Positions 22,033 through 33,177 of a stretch of DNA of 64,000 nucleotides are shown in pieces (within the stretch, counting starts at the first letter, position 1; each line of letters starts with the position of its first letter). The notes under the pieces are model-generated. The model was given only the letters and a program-made list of their open reading frames with translations. It was not told the origin of the DNA and made no database searches. The stretch lies in contig JBBBDQ010000750.1 in assembly GCA_037127315.1 (NCBI GenBank), positions 1,082,501 to 1,146,500 on the forward strand, given 5' to 3'. The DNA is from Ascarosepion bandense (lineage: Eukaryota > Mollusca > Cephalopoda > Sepiida > Sepiidae). The position numbers were made by a program, and so were the translations under genes.

Positions 22033-22550
22033 TTTAACGAAGATGCAAAAGACATTAATTCAAAGGTTTTCGGGTTCAAGCCTTTTTAAAAACGAAAACT
22101 CAGATATTAGCCTGTGCATTTCTCACACCTGTGGTTAGAGAAGTTATCGCTATTGTCATGAAAACAACTTCTTGTGTTTTTTCTCTTTGTAAAATGGTCC
22201 TGAAAGTGATCACTGCGAATTTATGGAGTCGATGTTAGAGGTGTGAACAAGTACAGAATCCCCAAGGAGGGGACTCCATACGCTTTAAAACCCCGAAAAG
22301 ATAATTGATTTTGCACTTTTTTCACTTATTTAGAGGTGTGCTGCTTTCATGGAGGTCTCTTTTTGTTAGTGCTTCTCCGTTTACTATTTCTTGTAAGCCA
22401 CTTTCTTGCTTATTAGATGAACAACGTTGTCTTCGTTCCAACGAACTCCGGGTAAAAGATTTCGCCTCTGTTTTTAGTGTGCGACTCGTCACGTGACACT
22501 TAACTGCAACAGCATGTCTTTCTTGTGAATTCTTCGCCAATTGATTTAAC
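22033..22550. other. Unrecognised sequence
   Basis: Mixed sequence between the Merlin element and the pyrimidine tract. GGGGACTCCATACGC and GTGTGAACAAG motifs are not assignable. No exon is supported. Confidence 0.35.
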
Positions 22551-22554
22551 TATG

Positions 22555-22805
22555 ATTCTGTCTTTTCAGCATTTTCTTACTTTTTCCCTCTCCTCCTCCT
22601 CTTTCTCCTTACTCCCTCTCTATTTTCAATTTCTCTTCCAAAGTCATCTTCCTTTCAATTCCATCTTATCTCCTCTTCGTTGTTGCAGTTTTCGTTCAAC
22701 GCCATTTTAAATTCTTTCTTGGTTTTAATGCCTGTGCTCCTTCCTTTCTTCTGTTCTGACATTCCACCGACCTTTTTTCTTTCTTTTTTCTTTCCTCATC
22801 CCTAA

Positions 22806-22844
<39 letters not shown>

Positions 22845-22934
22845 GCACTGGGCCTGCTTTTTTTCCTTTTTGCTTTATTTCTTACACTCCGCCTGCATTT
22901 TTCTTTCTTTTTACACTCTGCCTGACTTCTCTTT

Positions 22935-22978
<44 letters not shown>

Positions 22979-23510
22979 ATACACTGCCTGCCTTTTTCTT
23001 TCTACCTTTTTTCTTACTTTCTTTCTTTCACTCTGTTGCTTTCGTTCGTTCGTTCGTTCGTTCGTTCGTTCGTTCCTTCCTTCCTTCCTTCCTTCCTTCC
23101 TTCCTTCCTTTCTTACACCTTGTCTGCCTTTTTTTGCTTTTTCTTACACTCTGCTTCATTCTTTCTTTCTTTCTTTCTTTCTTTCTTTCGCTCTGCCTGA
23201 ATTTTTCTTTCTTTCTTATGTCATCTCTGTCTTTTTTCTTTCTTGCTTGCTTGCTTGCTTGCTTACATTCTTCCTGATTTTTCTTTCTTTCTTTCTTTCT
23301 TTTAATTTTCTTTTCGCTTCTTTTTTTTCTCTTCTCTTCTTTTCATTTTGTTAATCTTTTTATCTTCCTTTTACTTCTTTTTCGTATTTTTCTCTTAATT
23401 CTTTCTTGGTTTCTTCAAACCCTTTATATATTAACCCATTTCATTTCATTTTTTTCTAATTTCCTTCATTGTCTTTTTTTCTTTACCCTATTCTTCTTTT
23501 CACTTATTCC
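22555..23510. repeat. Long polypyrimidine tract with CTTT, GTTC, CTTC and CTTG arrays
   Basis: Nearly 1 kb of C/T-biased plus strand. It contains (CTTT)n at several places (for example 22808-22843 and 22935-22977), (GTTC)n at about 23042-23072, (CTTC)n to 23110 and a (TTGC)n run near 23240-23262. Related CTGCCTG-containing spacers separate the CTTT blocks. Confidence 0.9.
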
Positions 23511-23744
23511 GAATCAGCCATTTTTTCTCAGAATTAATCTAAAGACGCTGTAACTATAAATTTGTGGCTTTTCGAAAAAATATTGGCCTGAAAAGCCTAA
23601 GATTAAATAAGGAAAGAAAGAAAGAAAGAAAGAAATCAACATTAGAGAAACGTCAAAATGTAGCAAGGAACTTTTTGTGAATCTCTGTGTTCTTTTATTC
23701 ATTCTCTGGTAGAAATGAAAGAAAGTAGAAGAATAAAATAAGAA

Positions 23745-24105
23745 AGAATGTGAAAAGGAAGGAAAAAGATATGTGGTTCGACAGAAGGATGCTGAGAATA
23801 CAATAGTCCAAACATGTGAGCAACAATAAAGTTTTTTAGAAAATGGAACCAAAAAGGACATTTATAATTAATATTCGAAAGTGACAACTGAAAAATCTAT
23901 GCCATATAATTGAGAAAGAGGGCTTGAAAAAGTTGATACACACAGGGCGGATTGAAAGCAAGAAGAACAGCAAATGGCAACGCATCACCTACCTGGCGAT
24001 CTTGAGTAAATCGGTGACAGGACAGGGTTTACGAGCGATAACGAAAGGCAAGAAATTGTGGAGAGTCATAAACGCCGATGTGCTGAAGGAACACGACCCA
24101 TAGAA
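23745..24105 (+). pseudogene. LINE-B C-terminus
   Basis: Reads DRRMLRIQ, SKHVSNNKVF, KMEPKRTFIINIRK, EKEGLKKLIHTGRIE and LWRVINADVLKEHDP, with stops between. It ends at the family's natural C-terminus. Confidence 0.7.
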
Positions 24106-24129
24106 GCATAGGAATCAGTAATATATTAT

Positions 24130-24475
24130 CTTTAAAAATAATTTAAAAATAGGTTCTCCAAGCCCTCCTTTCTCATTGCATGTTCCAAGAACTTCAGTTG
24201 TCTCTTCCTGATGCTCAGTATTAATTTCCTTTTTGTTTCCTTCATTTCTAAGACATCATCATTGCTCACATGCTCGATCCATGATATCCGCAGCATCCTT
24301 CTGTAGAACCAGATTTCAATTGCTTCAAGTTTTTCCTTCATCTTTGATGAGATTGTCCAGCATTCACTGCCATATTGAAGAACTGATATCACATAGCAAT
24401 CTAGTACTCTTTTTTTTTGTTTCTAGCAAAATTTCCCTGTCTTTTAATACTCTACTCAAGTTACTATTATTCAAA
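24130..24475 (-). pseudogene. LINE-B C-terminal region, opposite orientation
   Basis: The minus strand reads LETKKK (upstream), then SVLQYGSECWTISSKMKEKL, EAIEIWFYRRMLRISWIEHV, SNDDVLEMKETKRKLILSIR and RKEGLENLFL. These are strong RTE-like signatures. It converges with the plus-strand copy just to its left. Confidence 0.85.
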
Positions 24476-24755
24476 AAAATTCTAGCTATAAACAAAATTA
24501 TTTTACCCCCGTTAGTGCGTCCGTCACTATCTTTAAAATAGCCATACACTGACCAACCGAAACCAGATTTTGTGGGTAAGAGCAAACAATTAAGCGGGTA
24601 CAAAGTACAGTTGATTTTATTAGGGTGCGTAGTTTCGTACAATTTTTTTTTAAATTAAAAGTTTTATCATTTAACAAACAAAATTCAACTGCTATTACTA
24701 TGGTTATAATAAAATAATGTTATAGGACATAGAAAAACTAATGAATGGTGCAGAT
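24476..24755. other. AT-rich gap
   Basis: No feature recognised; AT-rich with GGGTGCGTAGTTTCGTAC, which I cannot place. Confidence 0.35.
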
Positions 24756-24756
24756 G

Positions 24757-25470
24757 TGCGTTGTGGTGCAACGGATATCGGCTCGGAAGGAGAAACCAGG
24801 GAGCCGAGTTCGAATTTCAGTTGAATTGCTTACATTCATTTACGCACAAATGTAATATAACAATCTGGCCCCACCCGAGGAAGGCTGATGCAAGCGAGGG
24901 TGTTTCCGGTCGTTGAAAGGAACGGATGTCGTTTGACCTTATTTCCGGCAGCAGCGGAAATAACTACAGTGGCAAACAGAACAGGTGTCTCTGAGAATTA
25001 CGTGGGCGTGCGTGGGCGAGGCAAAACCGGAAGAAAAAGTCCCGGTTCTGGAAGATTATAAAAAGACCTCGGCACACGGATTCGCCAGCAGAGGAGCAAC
25101 AGAGATCGGCCGGTGAAGAGCGACACAACAGATAAGACTACACTCCCGTCAACCCATTAGAAGCGCGCTCTCTCAATTCTCTGTTCCCTATTCTACACGG
25201 TTCATCGTCATTAATAAAAATATAACTTTATATTTTTATATATATGCGTGTTTGTTGTTTGTCGATATATAACACAAATACCCTTGGGGAAAAGTGTTAA
25301 TCTGCCTCTTCCCTCCAGTTGTGGGTTAAATAATAGAACAGATTGGATTCTGTAGCCTTGGCTGGCAACCACTCTACCGCAGAAAATAATGGCAACCTAC
25401 TGCGAGATAATCTACTGCCCAGTCAGTCATGTCACTTTCGTGTATCTCGTATAGCACTTAACTGACTGAT
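24757..25470 (+). mobile_element. SINE-A interrupted by a solo LTR
   Basis: The head and left part are at 24757-24850 (GTGCGTTGTGGTGCAACGG, GAGTTCGAATTTCAG). The right part resumes at 25275 (CAAATACCCTTGGGGAAAAG) and ends near 25470 in TTAACTGACTGATG. The interruption falls in the CGCACAAATACCC stretch. Confidence 0.85.
24851..25274 (+). mobile_element. Solo LTR (424 bp)
   Basis: Starts TGTAATATAACA and ends ATATATAACA, giving the TG...CA ends of an LTR with short inverted termini. A TATA-box candidate (GATTATAAAAAGACC) is near 25056 and a polyadenylation-type AATAAA near 25213. The flanking 4-mer CAAA is duplicated (24847-24850, 25275-25278). There is no internal retrotransposon DNA, so a solo LTR from recombination is likely. 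Gypsy-like is a guess. Confidence 0.75.
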
Positions 25471-25479
25471 GTAAGTTAA

Positions 25480-25574
25480 CGAATTTTTTCACTCTGCATT
25501 TGTTCCTTCAATATGTGAGTGTCAAATTCTCCAAGTCCATTTTCCTCAATAAATATTTCAACTATTTCTTTCTG

Positions 25575-25626
<52 letters not shown>

Positions 25627-25840
25627 AACAGGTTCTTCACTAGTGCAAAAAGTGACATGAGGTCGAAGTAGTACGTGAGTAGTCTGAACGGATGCGCAGG
25701 GACAAAAACCCAAAACTGCCTAGTTTTCGCAACCACCGTCCTTTTTGTTTCCATTGTCTTTAAAACTTCCCGATTGTTTACATGCTCCATATATGGTATT
25801 CTGAGCATCCACATCTGTGTCCTCAGGAATCCTTTTTATC
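25480..25840 (-). pseudogene. LINE-B fragment and linked (AT)n segment
   Basis: The minus strand reads MWMLRIPYMEHVNNREVLKT then METKRTVVAKTRQFWVFVPA near 25814-25690. It is followed downstream by TACTACTTCGACC, an AT array (25577-25624) and TCTTTCTGATT. Paralogous to 26290-26610 and, interrupted, to 18435-19395. Confidence 0.7.
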
Positions 25841-25841
25841 T

Positions 25842-25955
25842 AGCTTACGGCTGCATAACATTAAAACACCGGTTGCCCGTACGATCACCAAAGATAAGCA
25901 ACGTCGAACCTGATCAGTAGTTAGATGGGTGACCTCTTGCAATACAATGTACTAT
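25842..25955 (+). mobile_element. 5S rRNA-derived sequence
   Basis: GCTTACGGCTGCATAACATT, AAACACCGGTTGCCCGTACG, ATAAGCAACGTCGAACCTGA and TTAGATGGGTGACCTCTTGC follow the 5S rRNA order end to end. This is the best-kept copy after 31548-31662. A tail leading into SINE-A follows. Confidence 0.8.
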
Positions 25956-25984
25956 AAGCTTTTCGGATAGTGTAATAGATAATG

Positions 25985-26285
25985 GAAAATGCGCGTTGTG
26001 GTGCAGTGGATATCGACTCGGAACGATAAATCGGAGAATCGAGTTCAAATTCTAGTTAGATTCCTTCCATTCACTTACGCATAAATACCCTTGGGAAAGG
26101 TATTAATCCGTTCCTTCTCCCTAGTTATGGGTTAAATAACAAGACAGATTGGGTTCTATAGCCTTTGCTGTCAACCAGTCTACCCCAGAAAGTAATGGCA
26201 ACTTACTGCGGGATAATCTTCTGTTCAGTCAGTCATGTCTCTTTCGAGACATGATCGCCCAAGCGTGTATCTCGTATGGCTGATG
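25985..26285 (+). mobile_element. SINE-A
   Basis: Complete copy from AATGCGCGTTGTGGTGCAGTGG-like head through TTGGGAAAGGTATTAATCCG to GAGACATGATCGCCCAAGCG. Joined upstream to the 5S-derived head by GGATAGTGTAATAGATAATG. Confidence 0.9.
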
Positions 26286-26289
26286 TAAG

Positions 26290-26630
26290 TCAGCGAATTT
26301 TTCACTCTGCACTTATTCCTTCAATGAGTGAGTTTCAAAATCTCCAAGTATCTTTTTCTCAATAAATATTTCAACTCTTTCTTTCTGATTATACATATAT
26401 ATATTATATCTAACCAACTTCCTCACTAGTGCATAATAGTGACATAAGGTCGAAGTAGTACGTGAGAAGCCCGAACGGATGCGCAGGGACAAAAACCCAA
26501 AACTGCCCAGTTTTCGCAACCACCGTCTTTTTTGTTTCCATTGTCCTTAAAACTTCCCGATTGTTTACATGCTCCATATATGGTATTCTGAGCATCCACA
26601 TCTGTTGCCTCAGGAATCCTTTTCGTCTAG
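26290..26630 (-). pseudogene. LINE-B fragment, third copy of the duplicated block
   Basis: The minus strand reads MWMLRIPYMEHVNNREVLRT then METKKTVVAKTGQFWVFVPA. It is continuous across the site occupied by the SINE-A dimer near 18580 and so serves as an empty-site reference. Confidence 0.7.
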
Positions 26631-26698
26631 CTTACGGCTACATAACTTTAAAACACGGTTGCCCGTATGATCACCAAAGATAAGCAACGTGAAGGCTG
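26631..26698 (+). mobile_element. Truncated 5S-derived sequence
   Basis: Starts like 25842 (CTTACGGCTACATAACTTTA) and stops at AAGCAACGTGAAGGCTGAT. It is then abruptly joined to SINE-A 3' sequence, so a deletion has fused the two. Confidence 0.65.
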
Positions 26699-26700
26699 AT

Positions 26701-26795
26701 CACCTACTGCGGGATAATCTTTTGCCTAGTCAGCCATATCTCTTTCGAGACATGATTGCCCAAACGTTTATCACGTATGTTACTTAACTGACTGA
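26701..26795 (+). mobile_element. SINE-A 3' end
   Basis: CACCTACTGCGGGATAATCT through CGAGACATGATTGCCCAAAC to TTAACTGACTGACT. The head is missing. Confidence 0.75.
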
Positions 26796-26799
26796 CTAA

Positions 26800-27240
26800 A
26801 TGAATGAAATGTAGCCATAAAAACACAACGTTACCTGCCCTAGGTCATTCCGCAAAGTTGGTAGATAGAGTAACCATAAAAATCGAATTATGATGAAAAT
26901 GACATAATAATACTAAAAGTAAAAATAAAAATATGATGAGGACAAAGAAAAGGAATTCTCAAGAGAAAAGGGTAAATATTTTTTACTCTTCAGATGCAGG
27001 GAGTATGAATCTAATGCAAGCATTGTTGTAGGTGTTGAGGGCCACTGCCAGTTAGGTGAGAGCATGAGGCGAACGGAAAATATTCTGTCCTCACAAATTA
27101 TTAATTATGTCTTCTCGGTGTTTAGCTTCGAGAAAACTCATTATCACAAGTAATTCGTTCAAGATTCTTAAGTAAGACATCAAATAAAAGCGGGAATTTT
27201 AAAGTAAAGGAAAACAAACATCATCTGATAGATTCATATA
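26800..27240. other. Unrecognised sequence
   Basis: No repeat or gene recognised. Confidence 0.35.
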
Positions 27241-27243
27241 AGC

Positions 27244-27539
<296 letters not shown>

Positions 27540-27850
27540 TTTAAAGGAAAACTCAATATTTTGATATTGATATTTAGTTCACAATCAAGTATTAACAAGA
27601 TCGTACCTTAACTTTTGTCCAGTAGTTTATTTTCTTTGTTTCATTTAATCTTTATGTAAAAAAAAAACAAAACTATTATGTAATTTTTTAACTTTGTATA
27701 ATATTTATGCATTACACCCTAATCTTTATTCGGTAAAAATTTAATTGTTAATCATGAATTACTTTTTAATTAAAACACGTATTTATGTCTTTGCTGTTTC
27801 CGTTCCTTATATTATGGCTGCTAGTGTATATATAAAAAAAATCCAATAAT

Positions 27851-27853
<3 letters not shown>

Positions 27854-27897
<44 letters not shown>

Positions 27898-27913
27898 GTG
27901 TGTGTGTGTGTGT
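27854..27913. repeat. (AT)n-(GT)n microsatellite
   Basis: TA alternation to about 27893, then TG alternation to 27913. Confidence 0.95.
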
Positions 27914-28490
27914 ATTTTGGCAGCATTTTTTCATTAATACAGGTTTCATTGAATAATATAGACAAGTTCTGTCTATTTATTTTGTGTAAGATCCTTTTGT
28001 ATGATCCAATTAGCTTGATAGGGTTGTTATGGAAAGACGACAAAAATATAAATATATATGAATTATTGAATTTTTTTTTGTGTTTTTGCAATACATATTT
28101 TTGTTACTTCAAACTTTATTTTCAGTAAATACCTGGATTTGAATAAACAATCCTAATAAACGTATTAAAGAAACTGTGTCCTCCAGTAGAACTTGAACTT
28201 TTGCAGGAGAAATCAGCCCCTGATCCGGTTTGTTTTGACCGCTTAACAACGAATAATACAAAAACGCATAACTACTAAAAATAACTTATGAAGTCATAAA
28301 AATAGTTCGGGTTTAAAAAAACACCAGCTTGTTTGTTCGAAAGACGGTAGTTTTCCATGCAAAGGAAGACACAGCATCGAATTCTGCTGAAGGGCATATT
28401 TTCCTTAATAATTTTCCTTGAGTGTACAGGTCGGTAAACACTTTTTAAAGTAATAACGGTAGCCACAAAAAAAAAATAATTGAACTAATA
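27914..28490. other. Unrecognised sequence
   Basis: AT-rich, with scattered short frames. TTTTCAGTAAATACC near 28120 could be a splice-acceptor-like string, but nothing supports an exon. Confidence 0.35.
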
Positions 28491-28493
28491 AAA

Positions 28494-29356
28494 TCTATAA
28501 ATATAAAAGGCAAGATGTTTGTGTGTGTGTGTCTATCTGTCTGTATGCCCTTTATAAATTCCACAATTTTTATCCGATTCTCACCAAACTTCACACAAAT
28601 ATTCTTTAGGCTTCCGGCCAGGTTATTGGCTACTTATTTTTCCGATTTCCTCCTTCGATATTGGAAATCGATATTCTGATATCCGATCAGGTTTGATCAA
28701 GATCAGGATTTCATATCGTGGTTCTTGCTGCAGAATTTGCTCTAACTTGGTAAAACTAATTTTTTTGTCTCAAACATTAGTAAATCTTCTCAGACGACTC
28801 ATTTTCCCCAATATCGGAAATCGATAACCCCGATATTCTATCGAATCTGATCAAAAACCGATATTCTGCCATCAATATGGCTCATTTTCTCCAATTTTAC
28901 TCCCGATGGGTACGATAAGTTTTCATGGACTTACTTAGGCTAGTTTATTCTTCGATGACTTATTTGACTCCGATATTGGAAATCGATACCTCGATATCAT
29001 ATAGGGTCTGATCAAAATCAGGTTTTCAGCCTTTTTGTTTTTTCTTTTTTTGGTTTTTGCTTCGGGTTTTGCTGTAAGTAGATTTCTTAGTCTCAGCCAT
29101 GATACCATTTACTCAGAGGACTTATTTAGCCATCAAAATTCAGTCTGAGACGGAAAACTTATTTGACATCGATACCGGAAATCAAAATTTGACTTACATC
29201 CATTCATTTTTCTTTTAATCTACGGTTTCGCTTTGACTGGAAACAACTATTTCTTTTTAGTTTTTCGTGCCAACATCGAAAGGGTCTGAACTCCAGAACC
29301 ATGGATTAATTTTAAAGTGTTCATTACACCCTATCAACGCCAGGCTATACTGCTAG
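28494..29356 (+). mobile_element. Helitron-like element, most complete copy
   Basis: Begins A|TCTATAAATATAAAAGGCAA and ends GCCAGGCTATACTGCTAG|T, the A/T-bounded, TC...CTAG configuration of Helitrons. The interior has a GT run, TCTCACCAAACTTCACACAA, repeated ATCGATA motifs and CAGCCATGATACCATTTAC. No Rep/helicase frame, so non-autonomous. Confidence 0.75.
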
Positions 29357-29589
29357 TATATATATGAATATGAATATAAATCAATGTCCATAGCTTGGTA
29401 TAATTATTGTAGGATTTTTGCTATGGAATTTTCAATGTATTGGATTAGAGAAGATGTTAGAATTAAAACGATTGTATTACACAAATAATTTTGGTGGAAT
29501 TTTTTATTAGAATGCTATAGACATTTTGTTTAATCGTTAGTTTCCGTAAATGAAATAAAATATCTTCTGGTGAGTTATCTTAAAACAAG

Positions 29590-29739
29590 TAGGCCCGTGT
29601 TGTCAATAATGGGGGCAAAATGTATATTTCGACAAGCTATCTAAACCGATGGTAAAATATATATTGAGGTACCTACTATTGAATAGCTTCTATTAAGACA
29701 AAAGAAAATTAATCCAAACCCTCACCAAGCGAGACAAGT

Positions 29740-29790
<51 letters not shown>
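29590..29790. repeat. Dispersed repeat plus (AT)n, related to 36880-37016
   Basis: TAGGCCCGTGTTGTCAATAA and AACTATTGAATAGC-type motifs match TGGGCCCGTGCCATCAAAAA and ACTACTATTGAGTAAC near 36880-36970. Both copies end in GGGATATATAT arrays. Confidence 0.65.
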
Positions 29791-29793
<3 letters not shown>

Positions 29794-29888
29794 AACAAAA
29801 TTGTGGAACTCGTAGGTTTTTGAACCTGCTGTTCATGCATTTACTTGTATAAAGATTGCTCGATACAAACGTAGAGCGTTATATTGTT

Positions 29889-29891
<3 letters not shown>

Positions 29892-29951
<60 letters not shown>

Positions 29952-30123
29952 TTAAACACGTCTCGAAAAACCACCGAATATAAACGCGGAGGAAAAAATG
30001 GAAACAAAAAAAAAGAAATGAACTAAGCAGTTGAAGTACTAGTTGAAAGAAAAAACCCGAGACGAGGAACCAAACACGTAAAGCGCTCAATACAATAGAA
30101 GAGCAAATAAATAAGTCAATAAG

Positions 30124-30152
<29 letters not shown>
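29892..30152. repeat. (AT)n arrays and intervening sequence
   Basis: TA alternation at about 29892-29950 and 30124-30152. The DNA between them is not recognised. Confidence 0.85.
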
Positions 30153-30156
<4 letters not shown>

Positions 30157-30279
30157 CACGACTTGACGAAGCCATTACTGCAAAATAATAAAATAATAAA
30201 GTACTTTTAAAGAGCAAACACTCAGCAAGAGCTTTCATAACTAGTAGTAACACTTAATAAATGCGTGACAGGAGGCATG

Positions 30280-30560
30280 TATATATTATGACGTAAATTA
30301 ATAAATTTTCATATGATGGTGCACATATATATAGTATTATTATTAAAGTGTTAATAAAACAGTGCTCAATGCATGAACACATCTGTATTATATTGATAAA
30401 TGTCCATATTATCATATATCTATGGCACGACTCGGAGTTTCATGTGTTATACAATCATCAGATGCATATTTCAAACCTGATGATTGCATAACGCATGAAA
30501 CCCCGAGTTATACCATAGACGTAGGATGTCTGTCCTATTATGGATATGTGGGCGTCTACG
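30280..30560. repeat. Dispersed repeat with a strong hairpin
   Basis: AGTATTATTATTAAAGTGTTAATAAAACAG and the GGCACGACTCGG motif recur at 62140-62335. Within it, 30420-30461 and 30477-30518 are 42-base inverted arms separated by 15 bases. I count 36 matches of 42, and all six mismatches are transitions. Confidence 0.75.
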
Positions 30561-30815
30561 GAGAATAAAAAAAAGAGAAGAATCTTTTTTTTTTTGGCGG
30601 GGGGTGATATTTCGATTGCCTACTGTTGTACCATTTGGATCTGACGAGCGGCGTTAAGAACATCAAGGCGGTGAAATATGTATTATCCATAGTAATAATC
30701 GAAAATCCTTTATAAAATATTACTCTGTTAAATTAAATAAATGAATTTAACATTGTGTTCTCTCGAATTCGTCTCTTTTGGAATTTACCCGGATTACATT
30801 ACCAAGTGTACTATG

Positions 30816-30853
<38 letters not shown>

Positions 30854-30962
30854 TCTTTATAATAGTGAGGATTAAAAAAATGTTTGTAAGAAGAGGATTT
30901 AGGTAGATAGGTAGGTAAGTAGGTAGAAAAAAAGAAAGAAAGAAAGAAAGAAAGAAAGAAAA
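30816..30962. repeat. (AT)n, (AGGT)n and (GAAA)n microsatellites
   Basis: TA array 30816-30852, a short AGGTAGAT/AGGTAAGT run near 30901-30925 and AAAG repeats near 30930-30962. Confidence 0.9.
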
Positions 30963-31545
30963 TTAAAAGCATTTAATTTCTCCTGTCAATGTTTTTTTAA
31001 ATAACAGACTATTCTGTTTTTTTTTTGTTTTGTTTTTTCATCTCGGGGAAAGAGGGGAAAAATATTACTTGATTTCAGTGAGAAAATTAATAAAAGAAAG
31101 AAAGGAGGTTTTAACGACAGCTTCAGTGAAATATAAAAAAATTATCAATTTCAATTTTTTCAATTCTTCCCACTTAAAATAATGACCAGCATTCTTATTT
31201 GTGATTGTTATTACAATATTTCATTACTTTTGTTAAGATCAAACATTTACCGATGTGATGAGCGAATTTCTATTGATATTTTATTGTCGAAGAACCCATC
31301 ATGAGTATATTTAATTGAAGAATCACGATTCATCAGCAAATTCAAATCGCAAAACTGTGAAATTATCACGGATCTTTCTAGTTTGTTAAAGTTGTTAAGC
31401 TCAAGTATTTGCGATAGGAAAATTTCTACCTATAGTTTATTGTCGGTTGTAGGTTTATTCAATCAGTAACTTCAGAATTAAGATTCATCAGAAAATTCAA
31501 ATAGGAAAACCTTCAAGTTTTCACGGGTCTTTCTAATTATACAGG
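30963..31545. other. AT-rich gap with a local duplication
   Basis: Two related segments (about 31255-31390 and 31415-31540) share ATTTCTA, TTTATTGTCG, AGATTCATCAG and TTCAAAT..AAAAC motifs, an old duplication of about 160 bp. No gene. Confidence 0.45.
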
Positions 31546-31547
31546 CA

Positions 31548-31840
31548 TACTGCCATATCACGTTGAATACACCGGTTCTTGCTCAATCACCGAAGTTAAG
31601 CAACGTTGATCCTGGTCAGTACTTAGACGGGTGACCGCTTGGGAATATCAGGTGCTGTCAGCGTTTAGTGACAGATGTACATTGTGGTGCAGTGGATATA
31701 GGCTCGGAAAGAGAAATCGGTGAGCCTGGTTCGAATTACAGTTGAATACCCTGCATTCACTTAAGCACTGGTACCCTTCGGAAAGGTAATAATCCGTCCC
31801 TTTCCTCCAGTTATGGGTTAAATAACAGGGTAGTAGTTGG
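31548..31840 (+). mobile_element. SINE-5S chimera, best copy
   Basis: 31548-31662 tracks 5S rRNA from the CCATATCACGTTGAATACAC start through CACCGAAGTTAAGCAACGTT and CAGTACTTAGACGGGTGACC to GGGAATATCAGGTGCTG. Immediately after comes a tRNA-like SINE-A head (TTGTGGTGCAGTGGATATAG, GGTTCGAATTACAG) and body to about 31840. Two RNA polymerase III promoter types sit in series. Confidence 0.8.
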
Positions 31841-31849
31841 GGATTCTGC

Positions 31850-32170
31850 CCTTAAAAAACAAGTCCCAATGAATTACTAGACACAAAACTAATATAAAAA
31901 ACAATAAAATTGTTGAAAGATAAAGGTATTACCAGCAATAAATAAATAAAATTTAGTTGGTAATAAATAATATGCCATAAAAACAAAACAACCAAAAATC
32001 TAATAATACACACATTTGACAATCTGTTTTAACTGAAGAAATACAGCAGTTCATAAAATCAATGGACAAGGATTTCTAGAATTGGTTTCGGAATATGAAG
32101 AATGCATTTTTATTTAATGTTGTGCATATAACATTATCATCACGTTCTGTAATTATAATTTTTTATAATT
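31850..32170. other. AT-rich gap
   Basis: AT-rich, nothing recognised. Confidence 0.4.
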
Positions 32171-32174
32171 TTTA

Positions 32175-32508
32175 CCTTGTGGTGCGGTAGATATCGACTC
32201 GGAACAAGAAATCGGAGAGCCAAGTTCGAATTCCAGTTGAATTCGTTGCATTCACTTACGCGCAAATCCCATTGGGAAAGGTATTAATCCGTCTCTTCAA
32301 CCTTCGAGTATGGGTGAAATAGCAGAATAGATTGGTTTCTGCAGCCTTGGTTGGCAACCAGTCTACCGCAGAAAGTAATAGCAACCTAACAAGGAAAAAT
32401 CTTCTGCTCAGTCTGTTATGTCACTTTCTAGACATGATCACCCAAGCGTCTTTCACGTAGAGCACTTAACTGACAGTCTCTCTCTCTCTCTTTCTCTCTC
32501 TCTCTTTG
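32175..32508 (+). mobile_element. SINE-A followed by (CT)n
   Basis: Head CTTGTGGTGCGGTAGATATC, body ATTCACTTACGCGCAAATCC, 3' end GAGCACTTAACTGACAG, then a TCTCTC run to 32508. Confidence 0.85.
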
Positions 32509-33061
32509 TTGTTTTCACAATTTTTTATTCGGGCTCTGAAGAAGCTTTAATTAAAAGGAAACATGTTAGATTGGGATACGTTTCCTAGTTGTTTTTTCTT
32601 TATTCTATTCTATTATATATATATACATATATCTGAGATGAGGTAGTATTTACAGTACTTACATTATTCGGACTATTGTCCTCATTTTTGTTGCCATTTG
32701 TACGACGTTTCTGCCGTTGTACGCTCAGGTACTAGGAAATTTCGAACCGAACCTTAATTACAATCATTAGGATATATCATTCTCATCTCTTGCGTAGTAG
32801 TGCCTCTTTTGGAAGTCATGAGTTATCTCTCTTTAACCCTATAAGTTACTTGTTCACCACTGCTGTAGCCTGGTATTGAATTCACAACTCTTTGGACACA
32901 ATTCTTAAGGACACATGGCCCAGTAGATATAGACATTGGTTAGTTCCTCTAATAAAGAGTTTGGTTCGAAATTCTTAGCATATGACGAAGGCCGGAGCGT
33001 ACAATGGCCGAAACGTCGTAAAATGCAACAAAAATGAGAACAATAGTCCGAATAATATATA

Positions 33062-33070
33062 TATGTTTGC

Positions 33071-33140
<70 letters not shown>
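33062..33140. repeat. (GT)n microsatellite
   Basis: Long TG alternation with two GC interruptions. Confidence 0.95.
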
Positions 33141-33142
<2 letters not shown>

Positions 33143-33177
33143 ACCTAAAATTATTTTTCAGCTTTACCTTATATTTT

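Noticed and set aside
31548..31662. Functional 5S rRNA gene
   Set aside because: Many substitutions, no T-run terminator after it, and direct fusion to a tRNA-like SINE body, shared with other copies.
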